Source: Brachionus plicatilis
Lineage: Eukaryota; Rotifera; Eurotatoria; Ploima; Brachionidae
DNA length: 64,000 nucleotides
Direction of reading: 5' to 3'
NCBI GenBank assembly: GCA_010279815.1
Contig: QEOQ01000180.1
Coordinates: 1,272,451 to 1,336,450 of the forward strand
The notes under the pieces are model-generated. The model did not search any database. It saw only the letters and a program-made list of their open reading frames with translations, and was not told the DNA's origin. The stretch's first letter is position 1. Each line of letters begins with the position of its first letter. Both the position numbers and the translations under genes were made by a program. Below are positions 23,477-31,926 of this stretch, piece by piece.

Positions 23477-23848
23477 ATGCACGACTGTCAAATTTGTGGA
23501 GGTCTTGGACACATGTGTGGTCATGGTCATCATGGAAAATGTCCATTGTGTGGTCATATTTGTCACAGAGAACACGCTTGCTCTCAATTTGGAGAAAAAC
23601 ATATCTGTCCACAATTTCAAGGAGGCTATACATGTCAACCTCATCAAGGAGGATTTATTTGTCCGCAATACCAAGGACAATACGTCACATCACAATATGA
23701 TCCTCAGGTCCCATATGGTGGAAGTGGCCAAATTGACCAAGCAGCTGCTAGTAGAATTCAATCGACAGGAGCTCAAAATCCCATGCAAGCAACTTCTGAA
23801 TCTGGATTTGCTCAGAGAGCACAATCATCAGCTAATCGCCGATATTAA
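23477..23848 (+). CDS. Cys/His-rich protein with C-terminal SMP (LEA-like) motif, copy 1
   Basis: Intronless, 123 aa. Start chosen at the ATG MHDCQICGGLGHMCGHGHHG; the frame is open 10 codons further upstream but without an ATG. Residues 1-35 hold paired cysteines and many histidines (CQICGG, CGHGHHGKCPLCGHICH), suggesting metal binding. Residues about 36-75 form a Gln/Gly repeat (HICPQFQGGYTCQPHQGG, FICPQYQGQY). The C-terminus IDQAAASRIQSTGAQNP...SGFAQRAQSSANRRY matches the seed-maturation-protein pattern AAxRIQSxxxxNP...GFxxRAQxxA of LEA-like proteins (family knowledge; PF04927-like). It is the first of four such genes within 3 kb. Function in dormancy or stress protection is inference. AATAAA is at 23858-23863. 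Confidence 0.8.
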   Translation: MHDCQICGGLGHMCGHGHHGKCPLCGHICHREHACSQFGEKHICPQFQGGYTCQPHQGGFICPQYQGQYVTSQYDPQVPYGGSGQIDQAAASRIQSTGAQNPMQATSESGFAQRAQSSANRRY

Positions 23849-23982
23849 AATATTGTTAATAAATTTTCTAAAAATAAAAATTTGTTTTGATTTTTTTCGG
23901 TGGCCTAAAAAATAAATTTTCCGTACAAGTTATTTTTATTTTTTTAATTTTAGAATTATTTTCAAGGATTGTCGGTTGGTTG

Positions 23983-24044
23983 TTTTATCATGAGAGATAA
24001 AACATCATGAGAGCAATTTTATTAATGATTTTATCATGAGAGCA
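23983..24044 (+). repeat. Three ATCATGAGAG repeats upstream of SMP gene 2
   Basis: Copies start at 23983 (TTTTATCATGAGAG), 24003 (CATCATGAGAGC) and 24029 (TTTTATCATGAGAGC). The third flows directly into the promoter module of the downstream gene. Repeats in this position could be transcription-factor sites or a small local tandem amplification. Confidence 0.7.
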
Positions 24045-24075
24045 AAAACTATTTAAAAAGCTGCAAATTTTTTGA
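24029..24075 (+). promoter_or_regulatory. Shared promoter module of SMP-motif genes
   Basis: TTTTATCATGAGAGCAAAAA then CTATTTAAAAAGCTGCAAAT is matched at 26247-26291 by GTTTATCATCAGTGCAAAAA then CTATTTAAGTAGCTGTAAAT, and by the mirror copy at about 25957-25999. In each case the TATTTAA core (TATA-like) is about 65-70 bp before the ATG. Conservation between otherwise diverged upstream regions supports a functional core promoter. Confidence 0.6.
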
Positions 24076-24120
24076 GTTTTAAAAAATAAAAGTTTAAAAT
24101 CATTTAAAATAATTATTAAG

Positions 24121-24336
24121 ATGACTCATGGACATGGACAAAGTGGTGGACATGGCTCAAGCCATGGTGGTGGAAGCAAAGGAAGCGGATCTCATTCGTC
24201 TGGAAAGAGCTCTCAAATGGACCCGGCTGCTGCTAGCCGAATACAATCAACTGGTGACAAGAATCCATCTTCTCAAACAGCTAAAAGCGGATTTGGACCA
24301 AGAGCTCAAGCATCTGCTGCCAAAAATCAACAATAA
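24121..24336 (+). CDS. Gly/His/Ser-rich SMP-motif (LEA-like) protein, copy 2
   Basis: Intronless, 71 aa. The N-terminal half is a Gly/His/Ser tract (MTHGHGQSGGHGSSHGGG). The C-terminal half is the SMP-like motif QMDPAAASRIQSTGDKNPSS ... SGFGPRAQASAAKNQQ, closest to copy 1 in its core (AAASRIQSTG) and to copies 3 and 4 in its tail (AAKNQQ). It is hydrophilic with no signal peptide or membrane segment, as expected of a small disordered protectant. It lies 270 bp after the copy 1 stop on the same strand, with its own upstream repeats and TATA-like module. Confidence 0.8.
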   Translation: MTHGHGQSGGHGSSHGGGSKGSGSHSSGKSSQMDPAAASRIQSTGDKNPSSQTAKSGFGPRAQASAAKNQQ

Positions 24337-24339
24337 TTT

Positions 24340-25399
24340 TTATCTTTTTTTTATTTGCAACAAATAAATATTATTTTAAATATTACCAAATGTGCTTTGA
24401 TGAAATAAATTTTAATTTTCGTTGAAAATTTGAAAATTTGAATAAAATTAAATAAATAGCAAAATTAAATAGATACTGGCTCTGAATAAAACAATCATTT
24501 CGATATTCAGCAAAAAATAAAATTGAATAATTTGAATAAGCCATAATTTTCTTATTACTTAAATAAAAAGTGAACCTTAGTGGTGCTTTTTAAGTATTTT
24601 TTTTCTCCTCTAGGCACATAAAATATTTTAAATTCTGAATAATTGAATTTAAAAGCTCTAAAATTGTTTTGAAAAATTTTTTTTGGGGTTATAAAATAAT
24701 TCTGACATATTTCAAGTGTTGGTTTAAATTTATGAAATCAAATCATTCAGATTAAGTCAACTTTAATTTAGATTTAATAAAAAAAATGAGCTGAGGTTAG
24801 TTTCTGATTACTAATCTCTGTCAAATAAGAGACTTATTTTGGAAGATACAAAATATTGACTTGAGAATAAAATGATACAGTTTTTTAAGAGTGCGCAATG
24901 AGTTCCTAATTAAAATAAAAAATTTATTTTAATTAGGAAACAAAAAAAGTTATCCATAGAAATTTTCAAAATTAATAATTACTCTATCGTCTAACAAAAT
25001 TTTTTTTTAAATCTGTGATAAAAATTAATTGGATATTTTAATTTTGTTTTTTTCTCTTTTTTCTACCTCAATTTCACAATACTAATAAAACTAAAATTTA
25101 CAATTCTGTTAAAGGAGCTCTTTTGGAATGATATCTAATCATAAAAAGTACTGTCGCATCAAGGAAAAAAGGTGTCTAATTTTCATTTTTAAATTTTAAT
25201 AAAATTGTTATAGAATAATTCTAAAAAGCTTTGAAACCATACATTTTCTTAATTTTTCAAAATAAAATCTTAGCAGATTTATAAAATATAAATTAAATCT
25301 TGATTCAAAATTTTCAAAAATTTACATTGATAATGTGGCTTTTAACTGATAAAAATACCTGATTTTCTATCAAATATATAAACCAAGGAATTAAGTATA
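24340..25399. other. AT-rich spacer between SMP genes
   Basis: Contains the 3' flank of SMP copy 2 (AATAAATATT near 24363). No exon or further SMP relic was recognised on either strand. Confidence 0.6.
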
Positions 25400-25612
25400 T
25401 CGGCTACAATGCATTAATTGTGTACGAATTTAAGTCGATTGGAATGTTAAGGTTGGTGAATTTTTCGTTGAAATTAAGCTTTTAGTGGCAGAATCAGATC
25501 CAAATGCCAACTGTTTGGACCATTCAAAAATCGCCTGAAAAAACTGAGCAACATTATTTGTCAACATGTTCAATATCTTCGCATAGGCACTTGGGTAGTC
25601 ATTTGATTTGGA
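25400..25612 (-). pseudogene. Frameshifted fragment of the TRIM-NHL gene at 32407-34991
   Basis: Aligns with 33280-33470 in the same orientation. Shared blocks include AGGTTGGTGAATTTT, GCTTTTAG, GATCCAA, ATCGCCT, TGTTCAATAT/TGCTCAATAT and TGGGTAGTCATT. In the reading frame of the parent it starts KSNDYPS as in the parent, loses frame in the middle, and returns with RFLNGP...WHLD in another frame. It covers only the hinge before the NHL repeats. A piece of it also ends the right arm of the inverted duplication (26631-26687), so it was present before that event. Confidence 0.8.
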
Positions 25613-25722
25613 GAATTAATTTTTTAATTCAATTTACCAAGGGGATTATAACTGGGTATAATAGGAAAAAAATAAAGAAATTATTCATTAATATTTAATT
25701 TTATTCAAATTAAATAATAAAA

Positions 25723-25911
25723 TTATTGTTGATTTTTAGCTGCAGCAGCTTGAGCCCTTTCTTTAAATCCATCCTGAGAAGATGGATTTTTGTCAGCAGC
25801 TGTTTGGATTCGTCTAGCAGCATCCGCATCCATTTTGGAGCCATCTTTGTTTCCACCTCCACTCACAGTGTTTGGACCATGTCCACCACTTTGTTCATTA
25901 CCACGATTCAT
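25723..25911 (-). CDS. SMP-motif (LEA-like) protein, copy 3 (left arm)
   Basis: Intronless, 62 aa, starting MNRGNEQSGGHGPNTVSGGG. The C-terminal part KMDADAARRIQTAADKNPSS, DGFKERAQAAAAKNQQ carries the SMP-type pattern, three residues shorter between NP and GF than in copy 2. It is Ala/Gln/Asn/Gly-rich and highly hydrophilic. It is identical in protein sequence to copy 4, which is its mirror image in the inverted duplication. Promoter module at about 25957-25999. Either recent duplication or arm-to-arm gene conversion would explain the identity. Confidence 0.8.
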   Translation of the reverse strand: MNRGNEQSGGHGPNTVSGGGNKDGSKMDADAARRIQTAADKNPSSQDGFKERAQAAAAKNQQ

Positions 25912-26333
25912 CTTATAATTTATTTCAGCAAGTTTTTTTTATTTAACATACTAAAACAATTTACAGCTACTTAAATAGTTTTTGCACTGATGATAAACTT
26001 ATTTGGCTGAGCCTAAAAAAAATAATTTTTTCATGAAAGCTCGACAAAAACATGCAAAATCCCGTGATTGTTGAATTCAAAAACCTATTCAAGATATATC
26101 GACCAATCTTAATCCACACTATCTTGTGGCTCAATTCTTAAGATTTTCAAATTGTTTGTTTGAAAGGAAAAACTTAGATTAATGCGTAGGACGTTGGTTA
26201 AGAAGCTTGGCTCCTTAATGAGGGTGTGCCAAGCTTAGCCAAATAAGTTTATCATCAGTGCAAAAACTATTTAAGTAGCTGTAAATTGTTTTAGTATGTT
26301 AAATAAAAAAAACTTGCTGAAATAAATTATAAG

Positions 26334-26522
26334 ATGAATCGTGGTAATGAACAAAGTGGTGGACATGGTCCAAACACTGTGAGTGGAGGTGGAAACAAAG
26401 ATGGCTCCAAAATGGATGCGGATGCTGCTAGACGAATCCAAACAGCTGCTGACAAAAATCCATCTTCTCAGGATGGATTTAAAGAAAGGGCTCAAGCTGC
26501 TGCAGCTAAAAATCAACAATAA
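26334..26522 (+). CDS. SMP-motif (LEA-like) protein, copy 4 (right arm)
   Basis: Intronless, 62 aa, identical to copy 3 and transcribed away from it. The TATTTAA core at 26269 lies 65 bp before the ATG inside the shared promoter module 26247-26291, and the 3' flank is A/T-rich with ATTAAA-type signals. Role inferred from the motif only: a small unstructured stress or dormancy protein. The family is best known from plant seeds, with relatives in fungi and some desiccation-tolerant animals. Confidence 0.8.
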   Translation: MNRGNEQSGGHGPNTVSGGGNKDGSKMDADAARRIQTAADKNPSSQDGFKERAQAAAAKNQQ

Positions 26523-26687
26523 TTTTATTATTTAATTTGAATAAAATTAAATATTAATGAATAATTTCTTTATTTTTTTCCTATTATACCCAGTTATAAT
26601 CCTCTTGGTAAATTGAATTAAAAAATTAATTCTCCAAATCAAATGACTACCCAAGTACCTATGCGAAGATATTGAACATGTTGATAA

Positions 26688-27464
26688 ATGGTATTGACTA
26701 GTTTTCTAAGGCGAAAAAAATCACTAGAAATATCATACCATTTCTTGTAATAGAAAATTATTGACGATATTCTTTATTTTAAATTTTTCTATTCTTCTTT
26801 TGTTTTCTTCATTTTTGTCCTGTGTCAATATAGGTCTCCTTAAATGCTTTGAACTGATGTAATATTATCATTTAAATGTCATGTTTAAAGTAAGTGAAAT
26901 TGAGTATTCTTGTGAATCTGATGAAATTAATGAATCAACTTTATTAAGTTATTAACTATTTGCTGTGACTTCGCTGGCATTTTGCGAAATCAGAGTAAGT
27001 TTTTGTTTCAAAGTATTGATTTGAATTGCTTCAAATTCAGAACAAACATTGTTAGCATTAATTTATGTCTTCAACTAATGCAATATCACCACCTAGTTCA
27101 CCTGAACATATTTCAGATTAAAGTCTATACTAAGAACCATTATTTTAGCGTAAGTAGAGATATTCATTTTTTTTCTTTAAAACATTTAAACTATTTAACT
27201 TTTGGTGACTCATCAAAATATTTTGGTGACCAATAAAATTGAAAATTTTTGATATCTTACTCAAAATTATGTGACACGAAAAAAAATGTCCGGTCACCAA
27301 ACTGACATGAGTCATCAGGTCAAATATTACATGACCCACTTGATCACAAAACATGCCAGACCCAAAAATTAAACGATTCTGATTAAATATGCTTTCGTGT
27401 TTAAAAGAGCGTTTTTTTAATGAATCTAAATCAAGCTTTAATTTATTCTTTCTTGAAACCCAAA
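26688..27464. other. AT-rich spacer
   Basis: No exon recognised. Several TTGGTGAC/GTCACCAA words occur at 27200-27300 in both orientations, which may be a worn repeat. Open frames here are short and unsupported. Confidence 0.5.
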
Positions 27465-27826
27465 AGGGGTTGTGAAGTTGGTTTCAATTCGATCATTTCA
27501 ATTCAGAAAATTTGAATAACTTTTTTACTAAAAGAGATAATTTAGTTCTATAAAATGCTCGATTATAAGCAAATTTGCTTAATTCAGTAAAATAAGTCTG
27601 CAAAATACTCTGCAATTTTATGCATTTTGCACGCCATTAAAAAGTATTCAAATTAATTGTGCACTCACTTTGTAGAGTTTTTGCAGACATATATTTTCGG
27701 ATTAAGCAAAGTTGCTTAAACATTATGCATTTTACAGAACTAAATTATTCCTTATAGTAAAAAAGTTATTCAAATTTTTCTGAATTGAAACGATCGAATT
27801 GAAATGAACTTCACAGCCCCAACCCA
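27465..27826. mobile_element. Palindromic MITE-like element
   Basis: Left arm GGGGTTGTGAAGTTGGTTTC and TCAATTCAGAAAATTTGAAT is mirrored on the right by GAAATGAACTTCACAGCCCC and ATTCAAATTTTTCTGAATTG. Both arms continue with AACTTTTTTACT..., AATTTAGTTCTATAAAATGC and TTGCTTAAT-type blocks. The centre holds CTGCAAAATACTCTGCAA against its inverse near 27675. No coding capacity. It resembles 9103-9405 in order of blocks. Confidence 0.75.
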
Positions 27827-28020
27827 AAATTAAAAAACAAATAATTAATTTGTCATAATTGTAAATAAAATTTTTTAACCGTAAAATTTCTAAAATTTTT
27901 TAATATAAAAATTATTATTTATTTGTTTATCTGTGCTGAGCTATAGGCTCTACAAAGAAAAAAATAATGCATTTTTTAAATTAGTTTAAAGATCATATTG
28001 TATAATTTCTACCCTGATTT

Positions 28021-28060
28021 TCTTCTTTCTTTCCTGAACCGTTCGGTACTTAAATATGTT
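28021..28060 (+). repeat. Dispersed repeat copy 2 (related to 7617-7656)
   Basis: Core CCTGAACCGTTCGGTACTTA matches the 7.6-kb copy with a few substitutions, flanked by the same pyrimidine tract upstream. Confidence 0.45.
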
Positions 28061-28199
28061 GAACCTTAGATTAATTACATACACGATATGATACATTTAA
28101 TTTTAATTTAATTTACTTTTTATTTCATTTAATTTTGCTGACGGGTTCCTAAAAAGGTTATTACTAAAACACGGACCTCCAGTTTTTAAATAAAACACG

Positions 28200-28432
28200 G
28201 ACCCATACTTATCTCCCCCATTAATACTATGCCATTTATCCCCCACCATTTTTCTAGTACAAAATTTTACTAGCTTTCACGCAAGACCAAAATCTAAGCT
28301 CTAGCACATTTGGTTCACCCTTCATTTTGATTTTATATCAAAAAATCTTAATTCAAATCTACAGACCCATACTTATTTCCCCCATTAATTCTATGCCATT
28401 TATCCCTCACCATTTTTCAAGTACAAAATTTT
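28200..28432 (+). repeat. Pair of ~69-bp direct repeats, C-rich
   Basis: 28200-28268 and 28364-28432 share GACCCATACTTAT, CCCCCATTAAT, CTATGCCATTTATCC and CACCATTTTTC.AGTACAAAAT with few differences. They are 164 bp apart. Two shorter copies of AAAACACGGACC precede the first (about 28167 and 28193). The runs of C stand out against the AT-rich surroundings. Possibly subterminal repeats of a degraded element. Confidence 0.8.
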
Positions 28433-28653
28433 TATTTTATCTTTTTTGAAATTTTTGTGCTTGCATGTCCAACCCTCAAAATTGACCAATTTTTCCTGAT
28501 TATAACCTGGAATTAATTATTTTTTTCTGATAATTTCTGCAGCAGTTAGGTTGAAAAATTAAAAAATTAGTAATTTTTTTTTAAATGTCTTTTTATCTTT
28601 AAATTTTTCACATTTTTCAAAACTTAGAGTGAACATTTTGTCCTTATCTAATC

Positions 28654-29242
28654 TAGTGTTGTGGATCGAAGGCCATGTCTGATCATAGGCTCGATTCGTC
28701 GCTCGAGCGATCGCGATCGTCAAGGTTTTTCGCTCGCCAATCGGATCGCTGAGCGACGATCTCGGTCGTCGATGTTTAAAAAGATTCTTTAAAAAAATCA
28801 TAAGAATTAAATATTAGATAAATTAAAAAATTAAAAAATTAAAAAGTTCATAATTTGTTAAATAGTTTTGCATCAAAATTGAAAAGCCTACTTATTTATA
28901 AATTGCAAATTTTTAAATTACTCTAAAAATTTAAAATTCATTTTACTCTAAAACCTTTAAACAAAATGAATGAAGAGGATTCAAATCATTCTCTTGTATG
29001 ACTTTGAGAAAAATTTTCCTTAAAAAAATTAACCCCTTCTTATTATGAGGATACGCTTCATAAAGATTGATTATTTTTTTATTTTCTTATTAAATTCATT
29101 TAGTTTTTTTTTAAACGCCCTAGCTAATCGATCTTGGCTTATCGCTTCACTCGCGATCCGATCTAGCAAAGTTTGCGCTGACCGATCGGATTGCCGAGCG
29201 GAATATAAAAGATCGTGTGCGTCCCTCGATCGACATACTCTA
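28654..29242. mobile_element. hAT-like TIR element, GATC-rich arms
   Basis: Left end TAGTGTTGTGGATCGAAGG; right end in complement TAGAGTATGTCGATCGAGGG. Subterminal arms are rich in GATCG/CGATC words and pair as TTTCGCTCGCCAATCGGATC on the left with TTCCGCTCGGCAATCCGATC on the right (complement). Flanks ATCTAATC and ACATAATT agree at 5 of 8 positions, compatible with a worn 8-bp hAT target duplication. There is no transposase in the 589 bp, so it is non-autonomous. Confidence 0.6.
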
Positions 29243-29711
29243 ACATAATTTTTCCTTAGTTGAAATTTCGGACAACCATTTATGGGTAAACGCTATATTT
29301 TAAAATTTTTTGATTTTTAAATTTTTAATCTGAAGAAACTTTGGTTCAGTACAGCCAAACAAACAAACGAATGAGTAAAAAAATCATTTTAAAAATGAGC
29401 TAAGATTATTTGAGCAGTAAATAAAATTATTTTACCAAAAAAAAAAATTTAAAAAGCAGTAAAATTAATTAATGTGCAGAAATAAAAAATAAAAGTGATA
29501 ATAACCTTAAGTTATCCGCTAAAAGAATGAAATGAACAGAAACTATACTTAATTGAACCCAATAAAATGAATCTTGATCAGTAAATTGAATTATTAGTTA
29601 ATAATAGTCCAATTATTTTCGGCCCTATCTATATAAATGTCTTTCTTTTTCTGTTGTAAATAAATTCAAATAATAAATTTTACAAATATATATTTCAATA
29701 AATAAAATTAG
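29243..29711. other. AT-rich flank of the MULE-like remnant
   Basis: Contains CTATATAAATG near 29630, a possible TATA box about 80 bp before the first coding-looking codons of 29712-30069. No exon recognised. Confidence 0.4.
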
Positions 29712-30115
29712 TGATGACGAGTACGTCCCACTTGAATTATATGAATCGCAAGAGTCTGATTTTGAAGAAGTGGAAGAGAGAAACATACTCAAAAAACGAG
29801 AGTGGATATATGTGGATATGTTTGATGACAATGATGCTGCAGATTTGTGGTTAAAAAATGAAACAAAATGGTCAAAAGAAGATACCTATAGCACCAAAAA
29901 GGCATTGGTTTATCAGCCTAAATATATTATAATGTCACAAGCAACAACAAGTACTCCAGCAACGAGTAAACCAACCGCTAAGCCTACTCGCAAACGAAAA
30001 AAGACTGAAGTTACTGAAAATACTGATGAAATCAGTAATAAAAAGCCTAAAATAGGTAAAAATCAGTGATTTAATTCTTAAAGCTAAAAGAGGACGTGGT
30101 AGACCTCGCAAAAAT
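29712..30115 (+). pseudogene. MULE-like transposase remnant with AT-hook tail (or small AT-hook gene)
   Basis: After a possible acceptor (AAATTAG) the frame reads acidic DDEYVPLELYESQESDFEE, then REWIYVDMFDDNDAADLWLK and NETKWSKEDTYSTKKALVY. The spacing W...F...A..WL....W resembles the N-terminal FLYWCH/MULE-type DNA-binding region. The frame then switches to a Thr/Pro/Lys-rich tail (PTRKRKKTEVT) and stops at 30067-30069. If a 28-nt GT-AG segment (30055-30082) is removed, the frame continues into AKRGRGRPRKN, a textbook AT-hook, and a stop at 30115. The catalytic DDE core is absent. Family assignment is inference. Confidence 0.45.
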
Positions 30116-30312
30116 TAATACTGCTACATCTTACACTTCTTTTTTCTTAAAATGTTACTTGATTTAAAAACTTTTTCTTTAAATAAAAAATACTTTTTCT
30201 GTTCAATGAAATTTATTTTTACTACCGCTTTTATTATTTATTCTCACCGTTATAACTATTTTTTGGGTCCTATTGATTATTTACTTTCTGCTCATATAAT
30301 TTAATATCTAGA

Positions 30313-31491
30313 TTGTATATATGTGCAGTAGACGCATCCAAAGCTTTTGACAAAGTCAATAGAAATATACTCTGGCATAGAATGTTGAAGTGTGGAATAC
30401 AGCCAGCCGTAGTATTTGCCACAATGATTTATTATGACGAATCAGGTATGATAGTTGTAAATGACAACGAATATTCAGACATTTTTGGAACTGACGTAGG
30501 TGTAAGACAAGGAGGACCTCTATCCCCTGAACTGTTCTCAATATACATTGAAAAATTAATTAATAGAGTTAAGTGCTCTAATTTTGGGTTAAAATTTAAG
30601 TTTGGCAAACTAGAGATAATTGGCTATGCGGACGATATATTGATTATCAGTCAAACAAAGAGTGAACTGCAGAAGCTACTCAAAATAGTAGAAAAGGCTG
30701 GGCAAGAGCTAGAAATCAAGTTTAATGCAAAGAAGACGAACATCATGATTTTCAACCAAAAAATTAAAAGGACCGCAGAGACCAAAAGAGAAGATGCATG
30801 GCAGGGAGATTTAATCCTAGATGGTGAAGTTGTACACCAAGTAAATGAAATGAAATACTTAGGCATTGAAATAAATGAGAACAACAAAAACAAGACGCAC
30901 CTAGACAAAAGGAAAAGGCTAGCCATGGGTGCAGTGATGAAGCTTAAATCAATTGGAGTATGGTCTGAGCACACAAACCCCTATCTTAAGGCGCACATCT
31001 ATAAAACGTACATCAGGCCTGTATTAATGTATGGACTTGAAACAATTGACTTGAACAAAACACAGACTAACGATATCAGGCGAACAGAAGGAAACATAAT
31101 TAAGTCAATGATTGGCATATCTAATCGTTGTAGAACAACAAATCTCTTACTAGCACTCAACATCACGGATACCACCACACATATGGAAAACCAAAAAACG
31201 GAATTCACAAAACGACTATGTGAAAATGATCTTACTAAAAAAATAGTATCCGACATAATAGAGGGAGGTACGATAAAAGACATGTGGAAATGTACAGAGC
31301 TCATATTCGATGAAGAACTAAACACATTAAGCGAACTAATACTCATATGTAATATATCCAAATATATCAATGACACCGAGGTTAAAGCTAAAAAGTCAAA
31401 CGAAGTAGTAAAACGCATAAAAATTACATTCAAAGAGAAGAACCAACAAAAGATGACAGAGAATCTGTTTGAGTTAATTAAGTTTAAATAG
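30313..31491 (+). mobile_element. 5'-truncated LINE (non-LTR) reverse transcriptase
   Basis: Uninterrupted 392-codon frame without a proper start codon. Motif A AVDASKAFDKVNR, motif B VRQGGPLSPELFSIY, catalytic motif C GYADD and the downstream thumb LGIEINENN, YKTYIRPVLMYGLETI are all present. Endonuclease and the first RT blocks are missing, so the copy is truncated inside the RT domain, as is usual for LINEs after incomplete target-primed reverse transcription. The intact remaining frame suggests a young insertion or a copy under constraint. The 3' end continues past the stop at 31491 without an obvious poly-A tail. Confidence 0.88.
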
Positions 31492-31926
31492 AAGGATAAA
31501 AACCACTCGCGCCAAGAACGATGAACTTATGTACTTAATTTTAACCGCTTTTTATTAATTTACTCAATTTTCCTATTAATTAAGATATTTCATTACTCAA
31601 TTTATACATATTTTTTATCTGTAAATTAATTTTTAAATTTAAATTCGAAGGGGCTATACCTTATTTAACGGGATAGTCCAATAAGTGGTCGGTTGAGCGA
31701 CTTTTCAACCAATAAATAAATATTTAAATATTATTTAAATTTAATATCTGTCTAATATTATTTACTGCTCGATTAATACCCGTCCAAAAAATTATAGGTT
31801 AGAATAAAGTAAATTGTAAAAAAATTATAAAAAAATTATAAAGGAAAAAAATCTAGAAATTTTATGTATACACCGTATTCATATCAGAAAATAGTAAAAA
31901 TATTGGTCCACAAGACTCGGTATACT
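31492..31926. other. 3' flank of the LINE, no gene seen
   Basis: The first part is probably the LINE 3' UTR. A more GC-balanced patch GGGATAGTCCAATAAGTGGT near 31670 is not assigned. No exon recognised. Confidence 0.4.

Larger units (their letters stand above)
25553..26687. repeat. Large inverted duplication carrying two identical SMP-motif genes
   Basis: Arms 25553-26013 and 26231-26687, about 455 bp each, separated by a spacer of about 217 bp. Only a few differences were seen (for example GGCACTTGG against GTACTTGG complement, and AAGGGGATT against AAGAGGATT). Each arm contains, from outside in, part of the NHL pseudogene, the 3' flank, the SMP gene and its promoter module. The two genes are therefore divergent, with promoters facing the spacer. 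Confidence 0.92.

Noticed and set aside
23496..23915. Overlapping frame of 139 codons over SMP gene 1
   Set aside because: The in-phase frame has the SMP motif and Cys/His pattern; the overlapping one has no motif and runs into the AT-rich flank.
25726..25974. 82-codon frames antisense to SMP copies 3 and 4
   Set aside because: They read the complement of the SMP coding sequence and are duplicated only because the arms are duplicated.
30651..31433. Antisense frames of 107 and 144 codons within the LINE
   Set aside because: Shadows of the reverse transcriptase frame, hydrophobic and without similarity.
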